From assembly GCA_019118645.1 (NCBI GenBank), contig DWYN01000136.1, positions 1-34,822 on the forward strand: a stretch of 34,822 bases of DNA, read 5' to 3'. The first letter of the stretch is position 1; every line of letters begins with the position of its first letter. Below are positions 14,940 to 24,408 of this stretch, piece after piece. The position numbers and the translations under genes are program-made. The notes below the pieces were generated by a model. That model searched no databases and was not told the origin of the DNA. It saw only the letters and a list, made by a program, of their open reading frames with translations. The DNA comes from Candidatus Blautia excrementipullorum. Lineage in GTDB: Bacteria; Bacillota; Clostridia; Lachnospirales; Lachnospiraceae.

Positions 14940-16271
14940 ATGAAATTTTTGGACGGAAAATGGGAGAAAAAAGAAAATACGTGGGAAGAGCTTCTGGGGA
15001 ATTCCTTTCTGAATCAGGAAGCTGTTCTGGAAGGAGCCGTTCACAGTATCCGAAATATGGGTGATGTGGCTTTTCTTATTTTGCGCAGACGGGAGGGGCT
15101 TTTTCAGACTGTTTATGAGAGCGATAAGGCCAATGTTTCTCTTCATGACCTGAAAGAGGGGATGACTCTTCGGGTAAAAGGAGTTTTATGTGAAGAGGGA
15201 CGCGCGCCGCACGGAAGAGAACTTCATATACGGGAGATCACGGTGCTCTCTCAGCCGGCGGAACCGATGCCGCTGGCAATCGATAAGTGGAAACTGGATA
15301 CTTCTCTGGAGGCAAAGCTGAATTTCAGGCCCATAGCGCTCAGAAATATTCAGGAGCGGTCAAAATTTAAGATTCAGGAAGGAATTGTGCGCGCATTCCG
15401 CGATTATCTCTACAGCCAGGGGTTTACGGAGATACATACGCCGAAAATCGGGGCACGAGGGGCGGAAGGCGGAGCAAACCTCTTCAAATTCAGCTATTTC
15501 CACAAACCGGCTGTACTGGCCCAGAGCCCTCAGTTTTACAAACAGATGATGGTGGGCGTTTTTGACAGAGTGTTTGAGACAGGACCTGTTTTCCGGGCGG
15601 AGAAGCATAATACAAAGCGCCATCTGAACGAGTATACCAGCCTTGACTTTGAGATGGGATATATCGACAGTTTTGAGGAAATTATGGCAATGGAGACAGG
15701 ATTCCTCCAGTATGCAGTGCAGCTTCTGAAAGAGGAGTATGCAAAAGAACTGTCCATTTTAAAAGTGGAACTTCCGAAAACCGACCAGATACCGGCGGTG
15801 CGCTTTGACAAAGCCAAGGAGCTGGTGGCGGAGAAATACAACAGAAAGATCCGCAATCCTTACGATCTGGAGCCGGAGGAGGAGGCCCTGATCGGCCGGT
15901 ATTTTAAAGAGGAATATGATGCGGATTTCGTTTTTGTAACGCACTATCCGTCGAAAAAACGGCCTTTTTATGCAATGGATGATCCGGAGGATACAAGATT
16001 TACCCTGAGCTTCGACCTTTTGTTCCACGGCCTGGAGGTAACCACCGGCGGACAGAGAATCCATGATTATTCTATGCTGAAAGAAAAAATTGCGGCCAGA
16101 GGAATGGAAGAAGAGGGAATGGAGCAGTATCTTGACACCTTCAAGCACGGGATGCCTCCCCACGGAGGACTGGGGATCGGTCTGGAACGTCTGACCATGC
16201 AGCTTCTTGGGGAGGACAATGTAAGAGAGGCCTGCCTGTTCCCGAGAGACCTGAACCGGCTGGAGCCCTGA
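14940..16271 (+). CDS. aspS: Aspartyl-tRNA synthetase, archaeal-type, probably non-discriminating AspRS2
   Basis: Class II synthetase of 443 residues: N-terminal OB-fold anticodon domain (about 28-110), then the catalytic core with motif 2 (FRAEKHNTKRHLNEYTSLDFEMG region) and motif 3 (GGLGIGLERL). It lacks the large bacterial insertion of housekeeping AspRS (about 590 aa) and resembles archaeal AspRS. I chose the ATG at 14940 because GGAGG lies eight bases upstream; the ATG at 14925 would add five residues with no good RBS. Directly followed by gatCAB, it most likely charges tRNA-Asn with Asp, which GatCAB then amidates using glutamine. A discriminating AsnRS is a less likely alternative. Confidence 0.88.
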   Translation: MKFLDGKWEKKENTWEELLGNSFLNQEAVLEGAVHSIRNMGDVAFLILRRREGLFQTVYESDKANVSLHDLKEGMTLRVKGVLCEEGRAPHGRELHIREITVLSQPAEPMPLAIDKWKLDTSLEAKLNFRPIALRNIQERSKFKIQEGIVRAFRDYLYSQGFTEIHTPKIGARGAEGGANLFKFSYFHKPAVLAQSPQFYKQMMVGVFDRVFETGPVFRAEKHNTKRHLNEYTSLDFEMGYIDSFEEIMAMETGFLQYAVQLLKEEYAKELSILKVELPKTDQIPAVRFDKAKELVAEKYNRKIRNPYDLEPEEEALIGRYFKEEYDADFVFVTHYPSKKRPFYAMDDPEDTRFTLSFDLLFHGLEVTTGGQRIHDYSMLKEKIAARGMEEEGMEQYLDTFKHGMPPHGGLGIGLERLTMQLLGEDNVREACLFPRDLNRLEP

Positions 16272-16316
16272 ACCACGGCAGCAACAGCAGAGATATAGCA
16301 AACTGGAGGAGCGGAA

Positions 16317-16610
16317 ATGGCGAAGATAATTGATGACGAGACACTGGACAATGTGTGTATTCTGGCGAAGCTCTCCCTGAATGAGGAAACCAGGGAGAAG
16401 GCCAGGGAAGATATGCAGAAAATGCTGGATTATGTGGAGAAGCTTAATGAGCTGGACACAGAGGGCGTGGAGCCGCTGTCCCATATTTTCGGGGACAGGA
16501 ATGTATTCCGGGAGGACGTAGTCACAAACGGAGACGACAGAGACGCCATGCTGGCCAATGCGCCTAAAGTCAAAGACGGACAGTATCTGGTGCCGAAGAC
16601 GATCGGATAG
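16317..16610 (+). CDS. gatC: Asp-tRNA(Asn)/Glu-tRNA(Gln) amidotransferase subunit C
   Basis: Small (97 residues) stabilising subunit of GatCAB that wraps around the GatA-GatB interface. It shows the family pattern: an N-terminal helix pair (DDETLDNVCILAKLSLNEE), a central helix (MQKMLDYVEKLNELDTEGVEPLSH) and the C-terminal segment with REDVV and APKVKDGQYLVPKTIG. GGAGG is well placed before the ATG. It lies between aspS2 and gatA in the same unit. Confidence 0.95.
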   Translation: MAKIIDDETLDNVCILAKLSLNEETREKAREDMQKMLDYVEKLNELDTEGVEPLSHIFGDRNVFREDVVTNGDDRDAMLANAPKVKDGQYLVPKTIG

Positions 16611-16670
16611 AACCGGACAGAACGAAACAAGAATATATGTGTGAAACAGAGATTCAGAAAGAGTAGAGAG

Positions 16671-18128
16671 ATGGATTTGGAAAAAATGACTGCCCTGGAG
16701 CTGGCAGAGAAAATAAAACAGCGTCAGATCAGCGTGCTTGACGGGGTGAAAACAGTATTCTCTGAGATTGAGAAAAAGGAAAGCCGGATACACGCATATC
16801 TTGACTTATATAAAAAAGACGCCTATGCGAGAGCAAAACAGGTGGAAAAAGGCATCGCGGAGGGAATTTACACAGGACCTCTGGCGGGAGTGCCGGTGGC
16901 GGTAAAGGACAATATCTGTGTAAAAGGAAAAAAAACCACCTGTGCGTCCAGAATTCTGGAAAACTTTGTACCTTCCTATAATGCGGAGGTTATTGACCGG
17001 CTGGAAAGAGCGGGAATGATTGTAATTGGAAAAACAAACATGGATGAGTTTGCCATGGGAAGCACTACGGAGACTTCCGCCTATGGAATCACCAGAAACC
17101 CATGGAATACAGAGCATGTGCCGGGAGGATCCTCCGGCGGTTCCTGCGCAGCCGTGGCGGCAGGGGAGACCTATCTGGCCCTGGGTTCGGACACCGGCGG
17201 TTCTATCCGCCAGCCAAGCTCCTTCTGCGGTGTGACAGGAGTGAAGCCCACTTACGGCACGGTATCCCGCTACGGACTGATCGCCTATGCGTCTTCTCTG
17301 GATCAGATCGGACCGGTGGGCAAGAATACGGCGGACTGCGCCGCGCTTCTGGAAGTGATTGCAGGACGGGATCCTAAAGACAGCACTTCCCTTGACCGTA
17401 AGGATCTGGACTTTTCAGGGGCTTTGAATCAGAAAATTGCAGGGATGAAGTTCGGCATACCGAAAGAATATCTGGCAGAGGGACTTGATCCTGAAGTAAA
17501 GGACGCCTTTATGGAGGCTTTGAAGATTCTTACCCAGCAGGGAGCGATTGTGGAATTTTTCTCCGTAAATACAACGGAATATATGATCCCCGCTTACTAT
17601 ATTATTGCCAGCGCGGAGGCAAGCTCCAACCTGGAGCGCTTTGACGGCGTGAAGTACGGATACCGGGCGGCGGAGTACGACGGTCTCCATGACATGTATT
17701 ATCAGACAAGGACAGACGGATTCGGAGAAGAGGTAAAGCGCAGAATCATGCTGGGTTCCTTTGTGCTCAGCTCCGGCTATTACGACGCCTACTATCTGAA
17801 AGCGCTGCGTACCAAGGCCCTGATCAAACAGGAATTTGACCGCGCTTTTGAAAAATACGATGTGATTCTCGCTCCGGCTGCGCCCTATACGGCGCCGAAG
17901 ATCGGAGAGAGCCTGAAAGACCCCCTCTCCATGTATCTGGGAGATATTTATACGGTTGCAGTAAATCTCTGCGGTCTGCCGGGAATTACCGTACCCTGCG
18001 GCGTGGACAGCAAAGGACTGCCTATCGGAATTCAGATGATCGGAAACTGCTTTGAGGAGAAAAAGATTTTCCGGAGCGCTTCCGCCTTTGAGAAGGGAAA
18101 GGAGGCCGTGAACCATGAAACAGTATGA
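16671..18128 (+). CDS. gatA: Asp-tRNA(Asn)/Glu-tRNA(Gln) amidotransferase subunit A
   Basis: Glutaminase/amidase subunit that frees ammonia from glutamine for transamidation of mischarged tRNA. The 485-residue protein has the amidase-signature triad Lys79 (VAVKDN), cis-Ser154 (GGSSGGS) and Ser178 (GSDTGGS). This numbering from the ATG at 16671 coincides with the numbering I recall for the Staphylococcus aureus enzyme, which supports that start over the in-frame GTG at 16641. The RBS (GTAGAGAG) is modest. The end overlaps gatB by 14 bp, suggesting translational coupling. Confidence 0.96.
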   Translation: MDLEKMTALELAEKIKQRQISVLDGVKTVFSEIEKKESRIHAYLDLYKKDAYARAKQVEKGIAEGIYTGPLAGVPVAVKDNICVKGKKTTCASRILENFVPSYNAEVIDRLERAGMIVIGKTNMDEFAMGSTTETSAYGITRNPWNTEHVPGGSSGGSCAAVAAGETYLALGSDTGGSIRQPSSFCGVTGVKPTYGTVSRYGLIAYASSLDQIGPVGKNTADCAALLEVIAGRDPKDSTSLDRKDLDFSGALNQKIAGMKFGIPKEYLAEGLDPEVKDAFMEALKILTQQGAIVEFFSVNTTEYMIPAYYIIASAEASSNLERFDGVKYGYRAAEYDGLHDMYYQTRTDGFGEEVKRRIMLGSFVLSSGYYDAYYLKALRTKALIKQEFDRAFEKYDVILAPAAPYTAPKIGESLKDPLSMYLGDIYTVAVNLCGLPGITVPCGVDSKGLPIGIQMIGNCFEEKKIFRSASAFEKGKEAVNHETV

Positions 18129-19557
18129 AACAATTATCGGTCTGGAAGTTCATGTAGAGCTTGCCACAAAGACAAAAATATTCTGCGGCTGTTCCACGGA
18201 ATTCGGCGGGGCTCCCAATACGCATACCTGTCCGGTATGCACGGGAATGCCGGGGTCTCTTCCGGTGCTGAACCGTCAGGTGGTGGAATATGCCCTGAAA
18301 GCGGGAATTGCAGCCAACTGCAGGATCCACCAGCTTTGCAAATTTGACAGAAAAAATTATTTTTATCCCGATAACCCTCAGAACTATCAGATTTCTCAGC
18401 TTTATCTCCCGATCTGCTACGACGGGTGGGTGGAAATCGATACATCGGCAGGCAGAAAGAAGATCCGCATTCATGAAATGCATATGGAGGAGGACGCCGG
18501 AAAACTGATTCATGACGAGTGGGAGGACTGTTCCCTCGTGGATTATAACCGAAGCGGAGTTCCTCTGATTGAGATTGTATCGGAGCCGGATATGAGAAGC
18601 TCTGAGGAAGTCATTGCCTACCTGGAAAAACTGCGCTGCATGATGCAGTATCTGGGTGTTTCCGACTGTAAGCTTCAGGAGGGCTCCATGCGCGCGGACG
18701 TGAATCTGTCCGTCCGGGAGGCAGGAAGCGAGACTTTTGGAACAAGGACGGAAATGAAGAACCTGAACTCTTTCAAAGCCATCGCCCATGCAATTGAAGG
18801 AGAGAGGGAGCGTCAGATTGAACTTCTGGAAGCGGGAAAAGCCGTGGTTCAGGAAACGCGCCGCTGGGACGATAATAAGGAATCCTCCCATGCCATGCGT
18901 TCAAAAGAGGATGCCAAGGATTACCGCTACTTCCCGGATCCCGATCTTCCGCCGGTTCATATCAGTGATGAATGGATCCGGGAACTGAGAGAAAGCCAGC
19001 CGGAACTCAAAGAGGAAAAGCAGCTTCGCTACCAGAAAGAGTTCGGCCTTTCCGAATACGATTCCAGAATCCTTACAGAGACAAGGCAGCTGGCAGAACT
19101 TTTCGAGGATGTGGCGTCTCTCTGCGGAAATCCCAAGAAAGCCGCCAACTGGTTTATGGGAGAGGTTCTGCGCCTTGCGAAGGAAAAAGGAAGAGAGCCG
19201 GAAAAAGTTTCCTTTGCGCCGGAGCATCTTGCGGATCTCATTGAAATGGTGGAGAAAAAAGAGGTCAGCCCCCAGAATGCCCGGAAAGTTTTTGAAAAAG
19301 TCTTTGACCAGGATATTGATCCTGTAGTATATATAGAAGAGAAGGGATTAAAGATCGTGGAAGATACCGGACTTCTGACCAGCACCCTGGAAAGAATTTT
19401 GGAAGAAAATCCAGGTCCCCTGAGCGAGCTTCTGGGCGGAAAGGAAAAAGTGTTCGGATTCTTTGTGGGAAAAATGATGCGGGAACTGAAAGGCAAGGCA
19501 AGTCCGGACGCCGTAAGAGAAGCTCTGACAAAAGAAATAGAAAGCAGGCGAAAGTGA
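18115..19557 (+). CDS. gatB: Asp-tRNA(Asn)/Glu-tRNA(Gln) amidotransferase subunit B
   Basis: Kinase/transamidase subunit that phosphorylates the misacylated amino acid and adds ammonia delivered from GatA. The 480 residues start with [13 protein letters not shown], typical of GatB, then the zinc-site pattern FCGCST...CPVCTGMPG, and end with the tRNA-binding helical YqeY-like tail (about 335-480). GGAGG precedes the ATG, inside the end of gatA. In this context the substrate is most likely Asp-tRNA(Asn). The complex could also serve Gln-tRNA if no GlnRS or second GatCAB exists in the genome. Confidence 0.96.
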   Translation: MKQYETIIGLEVHVELATKTKIFCGCSTEFGGAPNTHTCPVCTGMPGSLPVLNRQVVEYALKAGIAANCRIHQLCKFDRKNYFYPDNPQNYQISQLYLPICYDGWVEIDTSAGRKKIRIHEMHMEEDAGKLIHDEWEDCSLVDYNRSGVPLIEIVSEPDMRSSEEVIAYLEKLRCMMQYLGVSDCKLQEGSMRADVNLSVREAGSETFGTRTEMKNLNSFKAIAHAIEGERERQIELLEAGKAVVQETRRWDDNKESSHAMRSKEDAKDYRYFPDPDLPPVHISDEWIRELRESQPELKEEKQLRYQKEFGLSEYDSRILTETRQLAELFEDVASLCGNPKKAANWFMGEVLRLAKEKGREPEKVSFAPEHLADLIEMVEKKEVSPQNARKVFEKVFDQDIDPVVYIEEKGLKIVEDTGLLTSTLERILEENPGPLSELLGGKEKVFGFFVGKMMRELKGKASPDAVREALTKEIESRRK

Positions 19558-19558
19558 T

Positions 19559-20773
19559 ATGGTAACAATTAATAAGAATTATCTGAAACTGCCGGGCAGC
19601 TATCTTTTTTCCACTATTGCGAAGAAAGTGGCGGATTATCAGGCTGCGCATCCGGAGGAAAAAATTGTGCGTCTTGGAATCGGAGACGTGACCCAGCCTC
19701 TGGCTCCGGCTATTATTGACGCGCTTCACAAAGCTGTGGATGAAATGGCCCACGCGGAGACATTTCATGGATATGCGCCGGATCTCGGATATGAATTTTT
19801 AAGATCAGCAATTGCGAAAAATGACTATCAGGACAGAGGATGCCGGATTGAGGCGGATGAAATTTTTGTTTCAGACGGAGCAAAAAGTGATTCCGGAAAT
19901 ATTCAGGAGATATTCGGAACAGATAACAAGGTAGCCGTCTGCGATCCGGTGTATCCGGTATATGTGGATACGAACGTAATGGCAGGGCGTACCGGAGAGT
20001 ACAATAAGGAACGGGAAAATTTCGACGGCGTAATTTATATGCCCTGTCTGGAGGAGAACGGCTTTTTGCCGGAACTGCCGAAAGAGACGCCGGATCTGAT
20101 CTATCTCTGCTTCCCCAATAACCCGAGCGGAGCCGCCATCACAAAGGAGAAGCTTCAGGAGTGGGTAGATTATGCCAACAAAACGGGAGCCGTAATCATC
20201 TACGACGCGGCTTACGAAGCATATATTACAGAAGAGGGAGTTCCTCACAGCATTTATGAATGCGAGGGAGCCCGCACCTGCGCTATCGAACTGCGCAGCT
20301 TTTCCAAGAACGCAGGCTTTACCGGAGTTCGCCTTGGCTTTGCGGTAGTGCCGAAGGAACTGGAGCGGGAGGGCGTTTCCCTTCACAGTCTCTGGGCAAG
20401 ACGCCACGGAACAAAATTCAACGGCGCTCCCTATATTGTTCAGAGAGCAGGAGAGGCGGTGTACTCTCCGGAGGGCAAGGCTCAGTTAAAGGAGCAGGTG
20501 GCCTATTATATGCGCAATGCCCATTATATCTATAATGGACTGAAGGACGCAGGATATTCTGTGTCCGGAGGTGTGAACGCACCCTATATCTGGCTGAAGA
20601 CACCTAAGGGAATGACTTCCTGGGAGTTCTTTGATTATCTTCTTGAGACAGCCCATGTGGTGGGAACTCCAGGTTCCGGCTTCGGCGCTCACGGAGAGGG
20701 ATATTTCCGTCTGACGGCTTTCGGCACCTTCGAAAATACCCAGGAGGCGATCAGAAGAATTCAGGCTCTGTAA
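19559..20773 (+). CDS. dapL: LL-diaminopimelate aminotransferase
   Basis: PLP-dependent enzyme making LL-diaminopimelate from tetrahydrodipicolinate with glutamate as amino donor, a short route to lysine and cell-wall DAP. The 404 residues start with [15 protein letters not shown] and contain [11 protein letters not shown], the Asn-Asn-Pro-Ser-Gly motif ([10 protein letters not shown]) and the PLP lysine Lys250 in [10 protein letters not shown], all diagnostic of DapL. The ATG lies one base after the gatB stop, so it is very probably co-transcribed and perhaps translationally coupled. It is the last gene before the strong terminator at 20804, so it appears to be under the nitrogen-controlled glnA promoter. 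Confidence 0.95.
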   Translation: MVTINKNYLKLPGSYLFSTIAKKVADYQAAHPEEKIVRLGIGDVTQPLAPAIIDALHKAVDEMAHAETFHGYAPDLGYEFLRSAIAKNDYQDRGCRIEADEIFVSDGAKSDSGNIQEIFGTDNKVAVCDPVYPVYVDTNVMAGRTGEYNKERENFDGVIYMPCLEENGFLPELPKETPDLIYLCFPNNPSGAAITKEKLQEWVDYANKTGAVIIYDAAYEAYITEEGVPHSIYECEGARTCAIELRSFSKNAGFTGVRLGFAVVPKELEREGVSLHSLWARRHGTKFNGAPYIVQRAGEAVYSPEGKAQLKEQVAYYMRNAHYIYNGLKDAGYSVSGGVNAPYIWLKTPKGMTSWEFFDYLLETAHVVGTPGSGFGAHGEGYFRLTAFGTFENTQEAIRRIQAL

Positions 20774-20803
20774 GACTGTTTTTGGAAGAGAATAAGATTT
20801 TTT

Positions 20804-20830
20804 ACGGCGCAGTGCGGCTGCGCCGTTTTT
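20804..20830 (+). terminator. Intrinsic terminator of the glnA-dapL unit
   Basis: Perfect 9-bp stem ACGGCGCAG/CTGCGCCGT with a 5-nt loop, followed by TTTTT. No other comparably strong terminator was noticed between glnA and dapL. Confidence 0.93.
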
Positions 20831-20874
20831 GTGCCTTTAAAGTAGATAAAAAAGGTGCAGTTTAAAGATTCTAA

Positions 20875-20903
20875 TTGCCTTAAAGAAAAATATAACGTAT
20901 AAT
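20875..20903 (+). promoter_or_regulatory. Promoter of the HAD-flavodiiron-GH13 unit
   Basis: TTGCCT (20875-20880), a 17-bp spacer and TATAAT (20898-20903). The 5' UTR is about 100 bases and contains a 7-bp hairpin (TGCTCTC 20941-20947 with GAGAGCA 20960-20966) of unknown role. Confidence 0.72.
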
Positions 20904-21009
20904 AGACAGGAAGCCGGAACATACGTCTGCAGGGGCTGATTGCTCTCCTTACAGGGAAAGAGAGCAGGAGAACGGTTTTAATGTATAACAGAAAGACAGA
21001 AGAGGAAAA

Positions 21010-21816
21010 ATGGATAAAAAAGCAGTGTTTTTTGACGCGGACGGAACTGTCTGCGATATAAAAAAAGGGGTGCCGGAGAGCGCTATTGAGGCGATTCGCC
21101 GTCTGGTGGACAACGGCCATGAGGCCTGGCTCTGCACCGGACGGAGCCGGGCTTTCGTACCCTGGTATCTGGAGCAGATACCTTTTACCGGAATGATCAG
21201 TGCCTGTGGGGCCACCATTGAGAAGGACGGGCAGCGGCTTTTCAACAAGGAAATGCCGGAAGAGGTGGCGGAACGGTCTGTGGAGATTCTGCGCCGCTAC
21301 GGCCTTGTCCCTGTTATGGAGGGGGCAGACTATATGTATTACGATATGGACGAGTACACCACAGAGGTGAACTGGTACCGGGATCTGATTACGGAGGCCC
21401 TGGGCGACAAATGGCGGCCCATCCGCGGAAATGAGAAGCAGATGCATATCAATAAAATCAGCGCAAAAATGCAGGAAGGCTGCGATGACGTGCAGGCCTG
21501 CAGAGAGCTGGCCGAATATTACGATGTTATCCGCCATGAAAACAATTCCTTTGTGGGGACAACCATAGAATTCGTGCCGAAAGGATACAATAAGGCGGTG
21601 GGGATCGCGGCGGTATGCAGAATTTTCGATATCCCCCATGAGAATACGGTAGTATTCGGGGACAGCAACAATGATCTGTCCATGTTTGAGTACGCGGCAG
21701 AAAAAGTCGCCATGGGGAATGCTTCGAAGTCAATCATAGAGCTGGCGGACTTTGTAACCGCCGATATGTTCCATGACGGAATTAAAAAGGGACTGGAAAA
21801 ACTGCAGCTTATTTAA
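21010..21816 (+). CDS. Cof-type HAD family phosphatase
   Basis: A 268-residue haloacid-dehalogenase hydrolase. Motif I is FFDADGTVCD with nucleophile Asp9 and acid/base Asp11, motif II is the Thr of LCTGRSRAF, and motif IV is VVFGDSNNDLSMFE. The large cap between motifs II and III (about 80-185) marks the Cof/type IIB class, which dephosphorylates sugar phosphates and other small metabolites. The substrate cannot be told from sequence. It is first in a unit with the flavodiiron fusion 17 bp downstream; a link to the later GH13 enzyme (sugar phosphate handling) is possible but only inferred. GAGG precedes the ATG. Confidence 0.9.
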   Translation: MDKKAVFFDADGTVCDIKKGVPESAIEAIRRLVDNGHEAWLCTGRSRAFVPWYLEQIPFTGMISACGATIEKDGQRLFNKEMPEEVAERSVEILRRYGLVPVMEGADYMYYDMDEYTTEVNWYRDLITEALGDKWRPIRGNEKQMHINKISAKMQEGCDDVQACRELAEYYDVIRHENNSFVGTTIEFVPKGYNKAVGIAAVCRIFDIPHENTVVFGDSNNDLSMFEYAAEKVAMGNASKSIIELADFVTADMFHDGIKKGLEKLQLI

Positions 21817-21833
21817 GAAAGAGAGGGATGATT

Positions 21834-24365
21834 ATGAAGACTCTGGAACTGAGAGACGGATTTTACTGGGCGGGTATAGTGGACGACAGCCTTCGTGTGT
21901 TTGACATTATTATGTACACAGAATTCGGCACCACATACAATTCCTATGTGTGGAAGGCCGGGGACAAAATTGTGCTGTTCGAGACCGCGAAGGAAAAATT
22001 CTTTGACGAGTATCTGGACAAGCTGAAAGAAATTATCGATGTGACAAAGATTGATTACCTGATTGTAGACCACACGGAACCGGATCATGCAGGAAGCATT
22101 GAGCGGCTTCTGGAATACAGCCCCCAGATGAAGATCGTGGCCACAGGCTGCGCCATCGGCTTCCTGAAAGAAATTGTCAACGGAGATTTTACCTCTATTG
22201 CCGTAAAGGACAATCAGACTATGGAGATCGGCGGGAAAACCCTGCGTTTTCTGGTTGTTCCGAATCTTCACTGGCCGGACACCATGTACACCTATATTGA
22301 GGACGAACAGATACTGGTGACCTGTGATTCTTTCGGTTCTCACTACGGCTTCCATGACGTGCTGGCAAGCAAAGTGACGGACCATGAAGGATATATGCGG
22401 GCTACCAAATATTATTTTGACTGCATCATCGGACCTTTCAAGCCATATATGCTGAAAGCCCTTGCCCGAGTGCGGGAGCTGGACGTTTCCATGATCTGCC
22501 CGGGCCACGGACCGGTAATCGACGAAAAAATTGACTTCATGTACAACACTTATGAAGACTGGTGTACGGTGGTCAACCCAAATAAGAAAAAAACGGTGAT
22601 TATTCCCTATGTAAGCGCCTACGGATACACAAAGCGGATTGCCCAGGAAATTGAGCGGGGCATTAAGGACAGCGGGGATATTGACGTCAGAAGCTACGAT
22701 ATGGTAGAGGCGGACCAGGCGAAAGTTCTGGAAGAACTTGGATTTGCGGACGGCATTCTGTTCGGTACGCCTACCATCGTGGGAGAGGCGCTGAAACCCA
22801 TCTGGGATCTCACTACCTCGATTTTCGCAGGAACCCACGGCGGCAAGCTTGCCAGCGCTTTCGGAAGCTACGGATGGAGCGGCGAGGGAGTTCCTCATAT
22901 ACTTGAGAGACTGAAACAGCTCCGGATGAAGGTGGTGGACGGACTTAAGATCCGCTTTAAACCTTCCGAAAACAATCTTCTGGACGCTTACGAGTACGGA
23001 TATAATTTCGGCTGCATCCTTCAGGAAAAAGAGAACCCCAAGAAAACAAAGGGAGCGCGCACCCTGGTAAAATGCCTGGTCTGCGGCGAAATCTTTGATT
23101 CTTCTCTGGAAATCTGTCCGGTCTGCGGCGTTGGAAAAGAGAACTTTGTCCCGGTGGACATGCATGAGAGCAGCTTCCGGAACGACACGGAAAACTTCTA
23201 TGTGATCATCGGAAATGGCGCGGCAGGATTAAGCGCGGCGAAGGCGATCCGGGAGAGAGACCTGACCGGCTCCATTATAATGATTTCCAACGAGCCTTAC
23301 GCGACCTACAACCGCCCCATGCTGACAAAATCCATGGTGGCTGAGCTGAATGCGGAACAGATTCAGGTAGAGCCGCTGTCCTGGTATGAAGAAAATAAAG
23401 TGCACCTTCTGCTGGACAAAGAGGTGACGGCTGTCAATACAGCGGAGAAGGAAGTGGAGCTTTCCGACGGAACGAAACTGAAATACACGAAACTGATCTA
23501 TGCCCTTGGCTCCGAGTGCTTTGTTCCGCCTATTCCCGGAACAGATAAGCCGGAGGTAATTGCGATCCGCCGTATGTCGGATATCGAGAAGCTGGAGTCC
23601 ATGATGGACAGAGTGAATAACGTAGTGGTCATCGGCGGAGGCGTTCTTGGCCTGGAGGCCGCATGGGAGCTGAAAAAGGCAAGAAAACAGGTTGTGGTGC
23701 TGGAGGCTGCGCCTCAGATTATGGGACGCCAGCTTGACGCGTCCGCAAGCGAGATGCTGACAGCGATCAGCGAGGGCTGCGGCATTGACATCCACGCAGG
23801 CGTTCAGATCGCATCCATCGAGGGAGAAACATCGGTGTCCTCGGTACGGCTCAGCGACGGAAGAGAGTTCCCGGCAGAGCTGGTGATCGTCTCCGCAGGA
23901 GTGAGGGCGAATACTGCCGTTGCCCAGAACGCAGGACTGGAAATCAACAGAGGCGTGCTTGTAAACGAAGAAATGGCCACCAGCAGCAGCGACATCTACG
24001 CCTGCGGCGACTGTGCGGAGTATGACGGAATCAACTACGCAATCTGGCCTCAGGCGCTGGAGCAGGGCAAGGTGGCAGGCGCCAATGCGGCGGGAGACCA
24101 TCTCACCTACACTACGGTATCGGCAGGACTTTCCTTCCACGGAATGAACACAGGCCTGTACGCCATCGGAGACAACGGAAAGAACCCGAACCTGATCTAC
24201 CGCACAGTGGAATTCAAAGATATGGGGCGGAAACAGTATGAAAAATATTATTTCCTGAACAACCGTCTCTGCGGTGTGATTCTCATCGGAGATACATCGA
24301 AGATGGCAGCCGTCACCGAGGCAGTGGAAAAGAAAAAGACATTCAATGAATTATTTCATGCTTAA
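21834..24365 (+). CDS. Flavodiiron protein fused to short-spaced rubredoxin and NADH:rubredoxin oxidoreductase (class F-like)
   Basis: An 843-residue single-chain oxidoreductase predicted to reduce O2 (or NO) to water with NADH. Module 1 (about 1-250) is a metallo-beta-lactamase-like diiron domain with ligands in HTEPDH (80-85), His146, Asp165 and His225. Module 2 (about 253-400) is a flavodoxin-like FMN domain. Module 3 (about 410-435) is a rubredoxin-like knot, CLVC then CPVC, with only 10 residues between the pairs instead of the usual 29 or so. Module 4 (about 455-843) is an FAD/NAD oxidoreductase (IIGNGAAGLSAA and VVVIGGGVLGLEAA). The start at 21834 has GAGAGGG at a six-base distance; the ATG at 21828 adds two residues. 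It lies between the HAD and GH13 genes and would serve oxygen detoxification in an anaerobe. Confidence 0.93.
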   Translation: MKTLELRDGFYWAGIVDDSLRVFDIIMYTEFGTTYNSYVWKAGDKIVLFETAKEKFFDEYLDKLKEIIDVTKIDYLIVDHTEPDHAGSIERLLEYSPQMKIVATGCAIGFLKEIVNGDFTSIAVKDNQTMEIGGKTLRFLVVPNLHWPDTMYTYIEDEQILVTCDSFGSHYGFHDVLASKVTDHEGYMRATKYYFDCIIGPFKPYMLKALARVRELDVSMICPGHGPVIDEKIDFMYNTYEDWCTVVNPNKKKTVIIPYVSAYGYTKRIAQEIERGIKDSGDIDVRSYDMVEADQAKVLEELGFADGILFGTPTIVGEALKPIWDLTTSIFAGTHGGKLASAFGSYGWSGEGVPHILERLKQLRMKVVDGLKIRFKPSENNLLDAYEYGYNFGCILQEKENPKKTKGARTLVKCLVCGEIFDSSLEICPVCGVGKENFVPVDMHESSFRNDTENFYVIIGNGAAGLSAAKAIRERDLTGSIIMISNEPYATYNRPMLTKSMVAELNAEQIQVEPLSWYEENKVHLLLDKEVTAVNTAEKEVELSDGTKLKYTKLIYALGSECFVPPIPGTDKPEVIAIRRMSDIEKLESMMDRVNNVVVIGGGVLGLEAAWELKKARKQVVVLEAAPQIMGRQLDASASEMLTAISEGCGIDIHAGVQIASIEGETSVSSVRLSDGREFPAELVIVSAGVRANTAVAQNAGLEINRGVLVNEEMATSSSDIYACGDCAEYDGINYAIWPQALEQGKVAGANAAGDHLTYTTVSAGLSFHGMNTGLYAIGDNGKNPNLIYRTVEFKDMGRKQYEKYYFLNNRLCGVILIGDTSKMAAVTEAVEKKKTFNELFHA

Positions 24366-24408
24366 AAGCGTGCAGGAATATAGCAGGAACAGAAGGAGTT
24401 TTTTGAAA

